Notes: generated from the sequence alone by a model not told the origin. 64,000 nucleotides of DNA from JASGIT01 sp047601665 (GCA_047601665.1 JASGIT010000001.1:186001-250000), one strand, 5' to 3'. Numbered from the stretch's first letter, positions 38,751 through 47,797 are shown. Made by a program: numbers and translations.

Positions 38751-40106
38751 TTACAACAAATCATCCTGAACCAAAGCCGGCGGAGCAGACGGCGCATCAG
38801 GCGCAGGCAACTCCTGCACATCGCGCAGCTTGCGCTGAATGGCCCGGGTGCGCACCCCCACGTCGTCGAACTTCTTGGCCGCCGCATCGATGGATTTCTT
38901 GGTCGCATCCACAATCTCGCCGAACTTGGTGAACTCGGTCTTCACCGCGCCCAGCACGCTCCATACCTCCGACGAGCGCTTTTCGATGGCCAGCGTCTTG
39001 AAACCCATCTGCAAACTGCTGAGCATGGCCGCGAGGTTGGCCGGCCCGGTGATCATCACGCGGCAGTCGTTCTGCACCGCCTCGACCAGGCCGGGGCGGC
39101 GGATGACTTCGGCGAACAGCCCCTCGGTGGGCAGGTAGAGCACGGCGAAGTCGGTGGTGTGCGGCGGCGACACGTACTTGCCGTAGATCTTGCGCGCCTC
39201 CAGCTTGATCGAGGTCTCGAACGCATTGCCCGCCGACTGGATGGCGGCCTTGTCCGCCGCCTCCTGCGCGTCCAGCAGGCGCTGGTAGTGCTCCACAGGG
39301 TATTTGGAGTCGATGGGCAGCCACACCGGCTTTTCATCACCGCGCCCCGGCAGGCGGATGGCGAATTCCACCAGTTCGTCGCTACCCGGCACGGCCTTGA
39401 CGTTGCGCGCGAACTGGTCGGGCGTGAGCACGTTGTCGATGATGGCGCCCAGCTGCATCTCGCCCCAGGTGCCGCGCGTCTTCACGTTGGTCATCACACG
39501 CTTCAAGTCGCCCACGCTGCCCGCCAGGGTCTGCATCTCGCCCAGGCCCTTGTGCACCTGCTCCAGCCGGTCGCTGACGAGCTTGAAGGATTCGCCCAGG
39601 CGCTGCTCCAGCGTGGCGTGGAGTTTTTCGTCCACGGTGCGGCGCATTTCCTCGAGCTTGGCGGCGTTGTCGGCCTGGATGGCGGCCAGCCGCTCGTTGA
39701 GTGCCGTGCGCAACTGCTCGGCGTTCTGCTGGCTGCCGCGCACCAGGCCCGCGAGCGTGTCGGACAGCTTGGCCTCGAACTGGCCGAACGCGGCCAGCAG
39801 TTCGGTGCGGCCGTGGCGCGACTCGGCCACGGCCTGGGTCAGGCGCTCGTCCACGGCGCGGCGCAGGGTTTCGAGCTGGCCCTGGGTGGACTGGGTGAAG
39901 GCCGCCAGTTGACGGGCCAGCGCGTCCATTTCGCCGTCGTTCTTGGCCACGGCGATCTGCGTGGCCTGGGCGGTGCGCTCCAGCGCCTGCAGGCGAGCGA
40001 GCCATTCGGGCGGCAGGTCCACGCGCGGGCGGCGCAGCAGCAGAACGGCCAACAGCGCCAGCACCAGGAGCAGCAGGGCCAGCAAGAGGATGGTATCGAG
40101 GGTCAA
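38751..40106 (-). CDS. rmuC: DNA recombination protein RmuC
   Basis: 451 aa. N-terminal TM helix (TILLLALLLLVLALLAVLLLRR), a long coiled coil (about 40-190), then the RmuC nuclease-like domain (GTWGEMQLGAIIDNVL, DSKYPVEHYQRL with the PD-(D/E)XK-like core, VLYLPTEGLFAEV). Linked in E. coli to limiting inversions at short inverted repeats, of interest given the repeats in this window. The start is TTG at 40106: it is the only in-frame start retaining the TM segment, and upstream sequence is repeat DNA. Confidence 0.9.
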   Translation of the reverse strand: MTLDTILLLALLLLVLALLAVLLLRRPRVDLPPEWLARLQALERTAQATQIAVAKNDGEMDALARQLAAFTQSTQGQLETLRRAVDERLTQAVAESRHGRTELLAAFGQFEAKLSDTLAGLVRGSQQNAEQLRTALNERLAAIQADNAAKLEEMRRTVDEKLHATLEQRLGESFKLVSDRLEQVHKGLGEMQTLAGSVGDLKRVMTNVKTRGTWGEMQLGAIIDNVLTPDQFARNVKAVPGSDELVEFAIRLPGRGDEKPVWLPIDSKYPVEHYQRLLDAQEAADKAAIQSAGNAFETSIKLEARKIYGKYVSPPHTTDFAVLYLPTEGLFAEVIRRPGLVEAVQNDCRVMITGPANLAAMLSSLQMGFKTLAIEKRSSEVWSVLGAVKTEFTKFGEIVDATKKSIDAAAKKFDDVGVRTRAIQRKLRDVQELPAPDAPSAPPALVQDDLL

Positions 40107-40115
40107 TTTACTATC

Positions 40116-40168
40116 ATTTCAGTAGCTTCCAGCGCTTGTTGGATAAGCGCTGGAGGCCGATTTGGCTT
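40116..40168 (+). repeat. Dispersed palindromic repeat, copy 8 (near-consensus)
   Basis: Reads ATTTCAGTAGCTTCCAGCGC, TTGTTGGATAAGCGCTGGAG, GCCGATTTGGCTT. The best palindrome of the forward family: CCAGCGCTT / AAGCGCTGG around TGTTGGAT. It lies between the dehydrogenase stop and the rmuC start, and its end overlaps the dehydrogenase stop codon. Confidence 0.85.
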
Positions 40169-41153
40169 AAATCTGCTTGCGCACGGGCCGGTTGATGGGC
40201 GTGAGGGGCCCACGGCCCTCGAAGAACGCGATCAGATTGTCCGCCGCCAGGTTGGCCATCGCGCGGCGCGTGGCCGTGGTGGCGCTGGCGATGTGCGGGG
40301 TCAGCACCACGTTGGGCACGGTGAGCAGATCGGGGTGCACGCTGGGTTCTCCCTCGAACACGTCGAGCCCCGCCGCCGCGATGGTGCCCGCGCGCAGCGC
40401 CTGGGCCAGGGCCGCGTCATCGACGATGCCGCCGCGCGCGATGTTCACCAGCGTGGCCGTGGGCTTCATGCGCGCGAGTTCCGCCGCGCCGATGGCGTGG
40501 TGGTTTTCAGGCGTGTAGGGCAGCACCAGCACCACGTGGTCGGCCTGGGACAGCAGTTCGTCCTTGCCCACGTAGCGCGCCTTGCATTCGGCCTCCAGAT
40601 CGGGCGCGAGGCGCGAGCGGTTGTGGTAGATCACCTTCATGCCGAAGCCGTGCGCGCCGCGCTTGGCGATGCCCTGGCCGATGCGGCCCATGCCGATGAT
40701 GCCCAGCGTGCTGCCGTGCACCTCCGCGCCCGCGAACATGTCGTAGCGCCACTGCTTCCACTGGCCCGCGCGCAGGTAGTGCTCGCTTTCCATCATGCGG
40801 CGCGCGGTGGCCATGAGCAGCGCGAAGCCGAAGTCGGCGGTGGTCTCGGTCAGCACGTCGGGCGTGTTGGTGCCCTGCACGCCCGCCGCCGTCATCGCGT
40901 CCACGTCGAAGTTGTTGTAGCCCACGGCCATGTTGGCGACGATCTTCAGACGCGGGCAGGCGGCGAGCAGGGCCGCGTCGATGCGCTGGCTGCCGGTGGT
41001 GAAGGCGCCGTCCTTGTCGGCCAGGCGCTCGGCCAGTTCGGCGGGCGTCCAGATGGCGTCCTGGGGGTTGTCCTGCACGTCGAAGTGCCGGGCCAGGCGC
41101 TCCACCACGTCGGGGAAGATGGCGCGCGCCACGAGGATTTTGGGTTGGGTCAT
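40167..41153 (-). CDS. D-2-hydroxyacid dehydrogenase (glyoxylate/hydroxypyruvate reductase GhrB-like)
   Basis: 328 aa. NAD(P)-binding GIIGMGRIGQGIAKR (150-164) followed by HNRSRL; the basic pair suggests NADPH preference. Catalytic residues: Arg in NIARGGIVDD, Glu in FEGEPSVHP, His in LTPHIASAT. It would reduce glyoxylate, hydroxypyruvate or related 2-keto acids. It starts 10 bp after the antiporter gene in a minus-strand run. Confidence 0.9.
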   Translation of the reverse strand: MTQPKILVARAIFPDVVERLARHFDVQDNPQDAIWTPAELAERLADKDGAFTTGSQRIDAALLAACPRLKIVANMAVGYNNFDVDAMTAAGVQGTNTPDVLTETTADFGFALLMATARRMMESEHYLRAGQWKQWRYDMFAGAEVHGSTLGIIGMGRIGQGIAKRGAHGFGMKVIYHNRSRLAPDLEAECKARYVGKDELLSQADHVVLVLPYTPENHHAIGAAELARMKPTATLVNIARGGIVDDAALAQALRAGTIAAAGLDVFEGEPSVHPDLLTVPNVVLTPHIASATTATRRAMANLAADNLIAFFEGRGPLTPINRPVRKQI

Positions 41154-41163
41154 GGTGCCTTTC

Positions 41164-42453
41164 CTAGAACCAGATGAAGCTCATGGCGACGAACAGCGGC
41201 ACGAGAATGCCGCCCGACCACAGCATGTAGCCGAAGAAGCCGGGCATCCGCACCCCCCGGCTTTCGGCGATGGCCTTGACCATGAGGTTGGGCGCGTTGC
41301 CGATGTAGGTGTTCGCGCCCATGAACACCGCGCCCGCCGAGATCGCGGCCAGCGTGGGCGCCAGCGCGGTCATGAGCGTGGCCGCGTCGCCGCCCGCGGT
41401 GTTGAAGAACACGAGGTAGGTGGGCGCATTGTCGAGGAACGAGGACAGCAGCCCCGTGGCCCAGAAGTACATGGCCGGGTCGGGCGTGCCGTCGGGCCGC
41501 GTCACGGCGCGCACCACCGCGCCGAACGGGCCGTCCGCGCCTGCCTGGAGCATGGCGATGACGGGAGCTATGGTCAGGAAGATGCCCGCGAACAGCTTGG
41601 CGACTTCGAGCATGGGCTCCCAATGGAACTGGTTGGCCTCGTGCACCGCCTTGGGCGTGAGCTTGAGCGACGCCAGCGCCAGCGCCGCCAGCCCCAGGTC
41701 TCTGGCCCAGCCCGGCAGGCCCAGGCCGCTGGCCAGCACCAGCGCCACCACGGCGGCCAGCAGCACGAAGTTGATGCGGCCCTCGATGCCGATGCGGTGC
41801 GTGTCGGGCGTGGGGTCCAGCGGCCGGATTTCGCCGTGGCGGCGGAAGAGCCACGCATCCAGCGCGAAGAACAGCACGAGCAGCGCGCCCACGATGAACA
41901 GCGCGGGCGCCCACAGGTGCTGCGCCGTCCAGAAAAAGCCCACACCCTGCAAAAAGCCCAGGAACAGCGGCGGGTCGCCCAGCGGCGTGAGCGCGCCGCC
42001 CGCGTTGCCCACGATGAAGATGAAGAACACCACCACGTGCGCCACGTGCCGGCGGTTGTCGTTGGCGCGCAGCAGCGGGCGGATCAGCAACATGCACGCG
42101 CCCGTGGTGCCCATGAAGCTGGCCAGCACCGCGCCCAGCGCCAGCAGCCCGGTGTTGAGCCACGGGCTACCGTGCAGGTTGCCGCGCACGTGGATGCCGC
42201 CCGCCACGGTGTACAGCGCCCCCAGCAGCACGACGAAGGGCACGTATTCATCGCGCAGCGCGTGCAGGAACTGCCCCGCCGCCACGCCCGGCCCGAACGC
42301 GATGGCGCAGGGCACGAGGAACGCCAGCGCCCAGGCCACGGCCACCTTGCCGTAATGGTGGTGCCACCAGCGCGGCGCCACCAGCGGCCCCAGCGCGATC
42401 GACAGCAACATGCCCGCGAACGGCAGGCCCCACAAAGGAGAGAGGCCCTGCAT
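41164..42453 (-). CDS. Sodium:proton antiporter / ion-transporter superfamily membrane protein
   Basis: 429 aa with about 11-12 TM helices. Glycine-rich repeated pore motifs FMGTTGACMLLIRPLLRAN, VGNAGGALTPLGDPPLFLGFL and SSFLDNAPTYLVFFN are typical of the IT superfamily members of NhaD/citrate-transporter type. The ion is likely Na+, but other substrates are possible. The start overlaps the pncB stop by 1 bp. Confidence 0.87.
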   Translation of the reverse strand: MQGLSPLWGLPFAGMLLSIALGPLVAPRWWHHHYGKVAVAWALAFLVPCAIAFGPGVAAGQFLHALRDEYVPFVVLLGALYTVAGGIHVRGNLHGSPWLNTGLLALGAVLASFMGTTGACMLLIRPLLRANDNRRHVAHVVVFFIFIVGNAGGALTPLGDPPLFLGFLQGVGFFWTAQHLWAPALFIVGALLVLFFALDAWLFRRHGEIRPLDPTPDTHRIGIEGRINFVLLAAVVALVLASGLGLPGWARDLGLAALALASLKLTPKAVHEANQFHWEPMLEVAKLFAGIFLTIAPVIAMLQAGADGPFGAVVRAVTRPDGTPDPAMYFWATGLLSSFLDNAPTYLVFFNTAGGDAATLMTALAPTLAAISAGAVFMGANTYIGNAPNLMVKAIAESRGVRMPGFFGYMLWSGGILVPLFVAMSFIWF

Positions 42454-43664
42454 CAGGCGGGAATCTCGAAGACCTGGCGCAGGTAGGCCAGGTATTTCTC
42501 GTCGTCGCACATGCCCTTGCCGGGCGCGTCGGACAGCTTGGCCACGGGCTGGCCGTTGCAGCGCGTCATCTTGATGACGATCTGCAGCGGCACGTGGTGC
42601 GGCGCATCGCCCAGGTCGTTGGTGAGGTTGGTGCCGATGCCGAAGGCCAACTGGCAGCGGCCGCGGAAGCGCTGGAACAGCTCGATGGTGCGCGGCACCG
42701 TGAGCCCGTCGCTGAAGATCAGCGTCTTGGTGCGCGGGTCCACGCGCAGGGCGCGGTAGTGGTTCAGCAGGCGCTCGCCCCAGTCGAACGGGTCGCCGCT
42801 GTCGTGCCGCGCGCCGTCGAACAGCTTGCAGAAGTACAGGTCGTAGTCGCGCAGGAACGCGCTCATGCCGTACACGTCGGACAGGGTGATGCCCAGGTCG
42901 CCCCGGTATTCCTTGGCCCACATCTCGAAGCCGAAGACCTGGCTGTCGCGCAGGCGCGGCCCCAGGGCCTGGCAGGCCTGCAGGTATTCGTGCGCCATGG
43001 TGCCCAGGGGCGTGAGGCCGAGCGTCATCGCATACAGCACGTTGCTGGTGCCCGCGAACTGGCCGGGGCCGGGGCGGTCGGGCCTGCTGTCGCCCGTGCC
43101 CAGGCGGGTGCAGAGCACGCGCAGCACTTCTTCGTGCCACGCGCGGCTGAAGCGGCGGCGCGTGCCGTAGTCGGCGATCTTGAGGTCGTCCAGCCCCTCG
43201 GCCTGGAGCTGCGCGATCTTCGCCTCCAGCCTGCGGCGGCCTTCGGGAAAGTCGGGCACCTTCTGCGTGTTGCGGAAGTAGACCTCGTTGACGATGGCCA
43301 GCACCGGAATCTCGAACAGGATGGTGTGCAGCCACGGGCCCTGGATGGAGATCTCGATCTCGCCCGAGGGCAGCGGCGTGACGTGGATGTACTTCTCGTT
43401 GAGCTTGAACAGCCCGAGAAAGTCCACGAAGTCGCTCTTGATGAAACGCAGCGAGCGCAGATAGGCCAGCTCGGCCTCCTGGAAGTGCAGGCTGCACAGC
43501 GAGCGGATTTCGCGGCGGATCTCGTCCACGTAGGGCGCCAGCTGCACGCCGGGGTTGCGGCACTTGAAGCGGTATTCCACCTGCGCGCCCGGAAACTGGT
43601 GCAGCACCACTTGCATCATGGTGAACTTGTAGAGGTCGGTGTCGAGCAGGCTGGTGATGATCAT
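42453..43664 (-). CDS. pncB: Nicotinate phosphoribosyltransferase
   Basis: 403-aa enzyme of the NAD salvage (Preiss-Handler) pathway. MIITSLLDTDLYKFTMMQ is the canonical N-terminus; the conserved ADYGTRRRFS and the catalytic His/phosphate sites (GTSNVLYA, HDSGDPFDW, FGIGTNLTND) are all present. Length equals the E. coli enzyme (400). 4-bp overlap with the upstream thioesterase. Confidence 0.95.
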   Translation of the reverse strand: MIITSLLDTDLYKFTMMQVVLHQFPGAQVEYRFKCRNPGVQLAPYVDEIRREIRSLCSLHFQEAELAYLRSLRFIKSDFVDFLGLFKLNEKYIHVTPLPSGEIEISIQGPWLHTILFEIPVLAIVNEVYFRNTQKVPDFPEGRRRLEAKIAQLQAEGLDDLKIADYGTRRRFSRAWHEEVLRVLCTRLGTGDSRPDRPGPGQFAGTSNVLYAMTLGLTPLGTMAHEYLQACQALGPRLRDSQVFGFEMWAKEYRGDLGITLSDVYGMSAFLRDYDLYFCKLFDGARHDSGDPFDWGERLLNHYRALRVDPRTKTLIFSDGLTVPRTIELFQRFRGRCQLAFGIGTNLTNDLGDAPHHVPLQIVIKMTRCNGQPVAKLSDAPGKGMCDDEKYLAYLRQVFEIPA

Positions 43665-44104
43665 GGCTTCAGGGCCTCCAGTACGGTGCGCAGTTTGTCC
43701 GGCAGCGGCACGGGGCGGCGGGTCTGCTGGTCCACGTACACGTGGATGAAATGTCCCCCGGCCGCCGACAGCGGCTCGCCCTGGGCGAACAGCCCCACTT
43801 CATACCGCACGCTGGACGAGCCGACGTGCGCCACGCGGATGCCCGCCTCCACCGTCTGCGGGAAGGCCAGCGGCGCGAAGTAGTTGCACTGCGTCTCGAT
43901 CACGAGGCCGATGGTCTGGCCCGCGTGGATGTCGAGCGCGCCCTGCTCGATCAGGTGGGCGTTCACGGCGGTGTCGAACCAGCTGTAGTAGACGACGTTG
44001 TTCACATGGCCGTACACGTCGTTGTCCATCCAGCGCGTGGTGATGGGGCGGAACACGGGGTAGGCGCTGCGCGGCTCGGGCGCTCGGCGGGGGGTGGAGG
44101 TCAT
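43661..44104 (-). CDS. Acyl-CoA thioesterase, hot-dog fold (4HBT/YbgC-like)
   Basis: 147 aa. HotDog motif TTRWMDNDVYGHVNNVVYYSWFDTA with the catalytic-type Asp/His, then AEAGIRVAHVGSSSVRYEVGL. Hydrolyses an acyl-CoA of unknown length. The gene overlaps both neighbours by 4 bp. Confidence 0.88.
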   Translation of the reverse strand: MTSTPRRAPEPRSAYPVFRPITTRWMDNDVYGHVNNVVYYSWFDTAVNAHLIEQGALDIHAGQTIGLVIETQCNYFAPLAFPQTVEAGIRVAHVGSSSVRYEVGLFAQGEPLSAAGGHFIHVYVDQQTRRPVPLPDKLRTVLEALKP

Positions 44105-45024
44105 GGCCGTTGATTCTGCCAGCGCAGGTGGTATTGCGCGGCCACGCGCCAGGTGGCGCGTTGCGCCCGCACGGTGTCGGCCAAATCGCGCCCGTAGCCG
44201 CCCGCCATGGTGAAGGCCAGCGGCACGCGGCGCTGCCAGGCCCAGTCGAACACGCGGCGGTCGCGCGCCTCCAGCCCGTCGTGCGTGAGCGCGAGGCGGC
44301 CCAGGCGGTCGCCCTCGTGCGGGTCGGCGCCGGCCAGGTACAGCACCAGTTCCGGCTCGAAGCGCTGGGCGAGCTCGTCGAGCGCCTGGTCCAACGCTTC
44401 GAGGTACGGGCCGTCCGCGCAGCCGTCGGGCAATTCCACGTCCAGGTCGCCGCGCTCCTTCGTGAACGGGAAATTGCGCGCGCCGTGCAGCGACAGGGTG
44501 AACACACTGTCATCGTCCGCAAATATGCGCGCCGTACCATTGCCCTGGTGCACATCCAGATCGATCACCGCCACGCGCAGCGTCCACATCTGCATCCACT
44601 CGGCCTGCATGGCGCGCGCGGCCACGGCGATGTCGTTGAACACGCAAAAGCCGCTGCCCCGGTCGGCATACGCATGGTGCGTGCCGCCCGCGAGGTTGCC
44701 CGCCACGCCCTCGGCCAGCGCCGCGCGGCAGGCCGCGAGCGTGGCGCCCACCGAGCGGCGCGCGCGCTCGGCCATGGCGGGGCTCCACGGAAAGCCGATG
44801 TCGCGTAGCACCTGGGCCGGCACCGTGCCCTGCGCCACGGCGGCGATGTAGGCCGGGTCGTGCGCCAGCGCCAGCTGCGCATCGGTGGCCGCGGGCGCTT
44901 CGCGCCACGCAAGCTGCGGCAAATCCTGCACCAGCGCGTCGCGCAACAGGCGGTACTTGGCCATGGGAAAGCGGTGCCCCTCGGGCAGCGGCAGGACGAA
45001 GTGGTCGGCATAGAAAGCGCGCAT
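44101..45024 (-). CDS. Histone deacetylase-family (acetylpolyamine amidohydrolase-like) protein
   Basis: 307-aa arginase/deacetylase-fold enzyme. Seen: GGTHHAYADRGSGFCVFNDIAVAA with the catalytic His pair, DLDVHQGNGT with the zinc Asp/His ligands, AGADPHEGD with the third ligand, and AGGYG with an active-site Gly-Tyr. Bacterial members deacetylate acetylpolyamines, acetoin-pathway proteins or others. MRAFYADHF at 45024 is the preferred start; ATG 45051 is possible. Confidence 0.86.
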   Translation of the reverse strand: MRAFYADHFVLPLPEGHRFPMAKYRLLRDALVQDLPQLAWREAPAATDAQLALAHDPAYIAAVAQGTVPAQVLRDIGFPWSPAMAERARRSVGATLAACRAALAEGVAGNLAGGTHHAYADRGSGFCVFNDIAVAARAMQAEWMQMWTLRVAVIDLDVHQGNGTARIFADDDSVFTLSLHGARNFPFTKERGDLDVELPDGCADGPYLEALDQALDELAQRFEPELVLYLAGADPHEGDRLGRLALTHDGLEARDRRVFDWAWQRRVPLAFTMAGGYGRDLADTVRAQRATWRVAAQYHLRWQNQRP

Positions 45025-45061
45025 GGCTGCATTGTCGTTTTTTGGCATCAACGAATTTTTT

Positions 45062-45135
45062 TGCTGCAGCGCAACAAAAACACTTGCAATCTACGGGAAA
45101 CCCCTTAAAATTCGTTCCCATGCTGCACTGCAACA
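45062..45135 (+). promoter_or_regulatory. Phasin promoter flanked by two PhaR-like operators
   Basis: Two near-identical dyads TGCTGCAGCGCAACA (45062-45076) and TGCTGCACTGCAACA (45121-45135), 59 bp centre to centre. Between them are TTGCAA (45084-45089) and TAAAAT (45106-45111), a sigma-70 promoter with a 16-bp spacer. TGC/GCA-rich dyads are the known binding type of the PHB-responsive repressor PhaR at phaP promoters; the match here is inferred. Confidence 0.65.
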
Positions 45136-45199
45136 TGACCAGATATCCAAGGGTCAGCCAGGGCAGGCTTTTTTGAAACTTACTTTTTTGGAGATCGAT

Positions 45200-45754
45200 A
45201 TGTCGCTGAACCTGACCGCTGAACAAATCCTGGCTGCCCACAAGGCCAACATCGAAACCATCTTCGGCCTGACCAGCAAGGCTTTCGACGGCGTGGAAAA
45301 GCTCGTGCAACTGAACCTGACCGCCACCCGCGCCGCCCTGAACGAAGCCCAGGCCCACGCCAAGGCCGTGCTGAGCGTGAAGGACGCGCAAGAGCTGATC
45401 GCCCTGCAATCGAGCCTGTACCAGCCCCTGGCAGAGAAGGCCGCCGCCTACAGCCGCCACCTGTACGACATCGCCACCGGCACCGGCGCCGAATTCACCA
45501 AGGCTTTCGAAGCCCAGACCGCTGAAGCCCAGAAGGGTTTCGCCACCCTGGTGGAAAACGCATCGCGCAACGCTCCCGCCGGTTCCGAAACCGCCGTGGC
45601 CGTGATGAAGAGCGCCGTGTCCGCCGCCAACAACGCCTTCGAATCCGTGCAAAAGGCCGTCAAGCAAGCCACCGAAATGGCCGAAGCCAACTTCAACGCC
45701 GTGACCGAAAGCGCCACCAAGGCTGCCAAGGCCGCTACGCCCGCCAAGCGCTAA
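45200..45754 (+). CDS. phaP: Phasin (PHB granule-associated protein)
   Basis: 184-aa amphipathic helical protein coating polyhydroxybutyrate granules. Phasin_2 family: SLNLTAEQILAAHKANIETIFGLTSKAFDGVEKLVQLNL and repeated Ala-rich heptads; the C-terminus is Lys/Ala/Thr-rich (TKAAKAATPAKR). A strong GGAG precedes the start. Codon bias is strict, consistent with high expression. No PHB synthesis genes are in the window. Confidence 0.93.
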   Translation: MSLNLTAEQILAAHKANIETIFGLTSKAFDGVEKLVQLNLTATRAALNEAQAHAKAVLSVKDAQELIALQSSLYQPLAEKAAAYSRHLYDIATGTGAEFTKAFEAQTAEAQKGFATLVENASRNAPAGSETAVAVMKSAVSAANNAFESVQKAVKQATEMAEANFNAVTESATKAAKAATPAKR

Positions 45755-45890
45755 GCCCTGCGCTGGACAAATCTAGGGAATACCCTTATCATTGAACTTA
45801 TTCCTCAAGGGCGCGTCACAACGAATGCCTCTTGGGGACTCCAGTTGTCTCCTTGGATCCTCTCGAAACCCGGTTTCAGGGATCCTTTCA

Positions 45891-45922
45891 AAGCCCAGTG
45901 TCCGCACTGGGCTTTTTTTTGC
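45891..45922 (+). terminator. Terminator after the phasin gene
   Basis: AAGCCCAGTG, loop TCCG, CACTGGGCTT, then a T8 run. An upstream GGATCC...GGATCC hairpin (45855-45886) precedes it. Confidence 0.9.
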
Positions 45923-45949
45923 CCGCGGCAGCGGTTCGACAATGGGCGC

Positions 45950-46696
45950 ATGTCCACCCCCCTGCCCTGGCTGGAGCCGCACGCCCCATTTCCCCACCCG
46001 TCCCAGGCCTGGGGAGACGACGCCCCCGCGCCCGGGCTGCTCGCCGCGGGCGGGGCGCTGGATGTGGACAGCCTGCGCCGCGCCTACGCCCAGGGCACGT
46101 TTCCGTGGTTCAGCGAGGGGCAGCCCCTTCTCTGGTGGTCGCCCGACCCGCGCATGGTGCTGCCCGTGGCGGCCTTCAAGCTGCACCCGTCGCTGCGCAA
46201 GACGCTGAAGAAATTCCGCGCCGACGGGCGCTGTGAAATCCGCGTGGACCATGATTTCGGCGCCGTCATCCGCGCCTGCGCGCACGCGCGGCGGCCCGGC
46301 CAGAGCGGCACCTGGATCCTGCCGGACATGGTGGCGGCGTATGAAGCCTTCCACGCCGCCGGGTATGCCCACAGCGTGGAAACCTGGGTGGACGGCCGGC
46401 TCGCGGGTGGCCTGTACTTCATCGCCCTGGGCCGCGCGGTGTTCGGCGAGTCCATGTTCGCGCGGGCGACGGATGCATCCAAGGTCGCCCTCGCCGCGCT
46501 GGTGTGCCTGTGCCGCGCGCAGGGCGTGGAGATGATCGACTGCCAGCAGAACACGCGCCACCTGGCCTCGCTGGGCGCGCATGAGATTCCGCGCGCCGTC
46601 TTCCTGGCCCACATCCAGCGCGCGCAGGCGCAGGGCAGCGGGCCCTGGGCGTTCAATCCCGTACACTGGGGTGAGCTTTTGTCAGCCCCGGCATGA
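45950..46696 (+). CDS. aat: Leucyl/phenylalanyl-tRNA--protein transferase
   Basis: 248-aa GNAT-like enzyme adding Leu or Phe to proteins with N-terminal Lys/Arg (N-degron pathway). Motifs FPHPSQAWGDDAPAPGLLAAGG, YAQGTFPWF, PLLWWSPDPR, SVETWVDGRLAGGLYF, ESMFARATDASKVALAAL and MIDCQQNTRHLASLGA are canonical. Overlaps bpt by 4 bp. Confidence 0.96.
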   Translation: MSTPLPWLEPHAPFPHPSQAWGDDAPAPGLLAAGGALDVDSLRRAYAQGTFPWFSEGQPLLWWSPDPRMVLPVAAFKLHPSLRKTLKKFRADGRCEIRVDHDFGAVIRACAHARRPGQSGTWILPDMVAAYEAFHAAGYAHSVETWVDGRLAGGLYFIALGRAVFGESMFARATDASKVALAALVCLCRAQGVEMIDCQQNTRHLASLGAHEIPRAVFLAHIQRAQAQGSGPWAFNPVHWGELLSAPA

Positions 46697-47442
46697 CGCA
46701 ACTCAACGATCTCCCGCTGCATACCCTGCAGTTCTACGCCACGGCGGCCTACCCGTGCAGCTACCTGCCGGACCGCCAGGCCCGCTCGCAGGTCGCCACG
46801 CCCAGCCACCTGATCCAGTCCAGCACCTATTCGGACCTGGTGACGCGCGGCTTCCGCCGCAGCGGCATGTTCACCTACCGCCCCTATTGCGACGGCTGCA
46901 AGGCCTGCACCCCGCTGCGCGTGCTGGCCGGCGGGTTCACGCCCGACCGCAGCCAGCGCCGCGCCTGGAAGCGCCACCAGGACCTGCAGGTACGCGTGCT
47001 GCGCCTGTGCTACCTGCCCGAGCACTACCGCCTGTACCTGCGCTACCAGCAAAGCCGCCACGCGGGCGGCGGCATGGACCACGACAGCATCGACCAGTAC
47101 ACGCAGTTCCTGCTGCAAAGCCGCGTGAACTCGCGCTTGGTCGAGTTCCGCGCGCCGGACGGGGCGCTGAAGATGGTGTCCATCCTCGACGTGCTGGACG
47201 ACGGCCTGTCCGCCGTCTACACCTTCTACGAGCCCGACGCGGGCGCGAGCTACGGCACCTTCAACGTGCTGTGGCAGATCGAACAGGCGCGCGAACTCGG
47301 CCTGCCCTACGTCTACCTGGGCTACTGGATCGAGCAGAGCCCCAAGATGAACTACAAGGCCCGCTTCCTGCCGCACGAGCTGCGGGTGGATGGGACCTGG
47401 CAGCGCATAGAACAGGCCCCCACACCTGCTCCCTTCGTGTAG
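46693..47442 (+). CDS. bpt: Aspartate/glutamate leucyltransferase (Bpt)
   Basis: 249 aa, family of arginyl-tRNA--protein transferases, bacterial leucyl branch. N-terminal Cys motif CSYLPDRQARSQ, RRSGMFTYRPYCDGCKAC with the conserved Cys, and YVYLGYWIEQSPKMNYKARFLP. It attaches Leu to N-terminal Asp/Glu so that ClpS/ClpAP can degrade the protein. Forms one operon with aat. Confidence 0.95.
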   Translation: MTQLNDLPLHTLQFYATAAYPCSYLPDRQARSQVATPSHLIQSSTYSDLVTRGFRRSGMFTYRPYCDGCKACTPLRVLAGGFTPDRSQRRAWKRHQDLQVRVLRLCYLPEHYRLYLRYQQSRHAGGGMDHDSIDQYTQFLLQSRVNSRLVEFRAPDGALKMVSILDVLDDGLSAVYTFYEPDAGASYGTFNVLWQIEQARELGLPYVYLGYWIEQSPKMNYKARFLPHELRVDGTWQRIEQAPTPAPFV

Positions 47443-47482
47443 CCGTTGTCCCCCGACAAGGCGCTTTTTGCCTTGAGCAAAC

Positions 47483-47797
47483 TCAGCCCCGGGGCCAAAG
47501 CAGCCGCAACCAGCGTGGGCGGCGTGCCAGCAGCATCGCGACACCGGGCGCCGCTGCGGCCATCAACATCACCCACACCAACGTGGCCATGGCGGGGCTG
47601 TCGGCCATCAGGCAGGCGCACAGCGAGAGCGTCAGCGCGGCAGCGCCCAATAGCTGCAAGCCCCGCCGCGTGCCGCCGGCCTCGCGGACATGCACGTTCC
47701 TCACCTGCGCCCAATGCACCGGCATTGCCATCGCCAGCCAAGCCATGCCGGCAAAGCTCAGCGCTGCGGCCAAGACAATCCACCCTGCTTCAGACAT
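47483..47797 (-). CDS. DUF3325-type small membrane protein of iron-uptake operon
   Basis: 104 aa with three TM helices (AGWIVLAAALSFAGMAWLAMAM, LLGAAALTLSLCACLM, ATLVWVMLMAAAAPGVAMLLA) and a basic C-terminus. Size and position after a PepSY-TM protein match DUF3325 of siderophore-receptor operons. The start overlaps the upstream PepSY gene by 8 bp. Function unknown. Confidence 0.8.
   Translation of the reverse strand: MSEAGWIVLAAALSFAGMAWLAMAMPVHWAQVRNVHVREAGGTRRGLQLLGAAALTLSLCACLMADSPAMATLVWVMLMAAAAPGVAMLLARRPRWLRLLWPRG

Noticed and set aside
47457..47475. CAAGGC / GCCTTG hairpin with T5 in the loop after bpt
   Set aside because: The T-run is in the loop rather than after the stem and the stem is only 6 bp, so it is not a convincing terminator.
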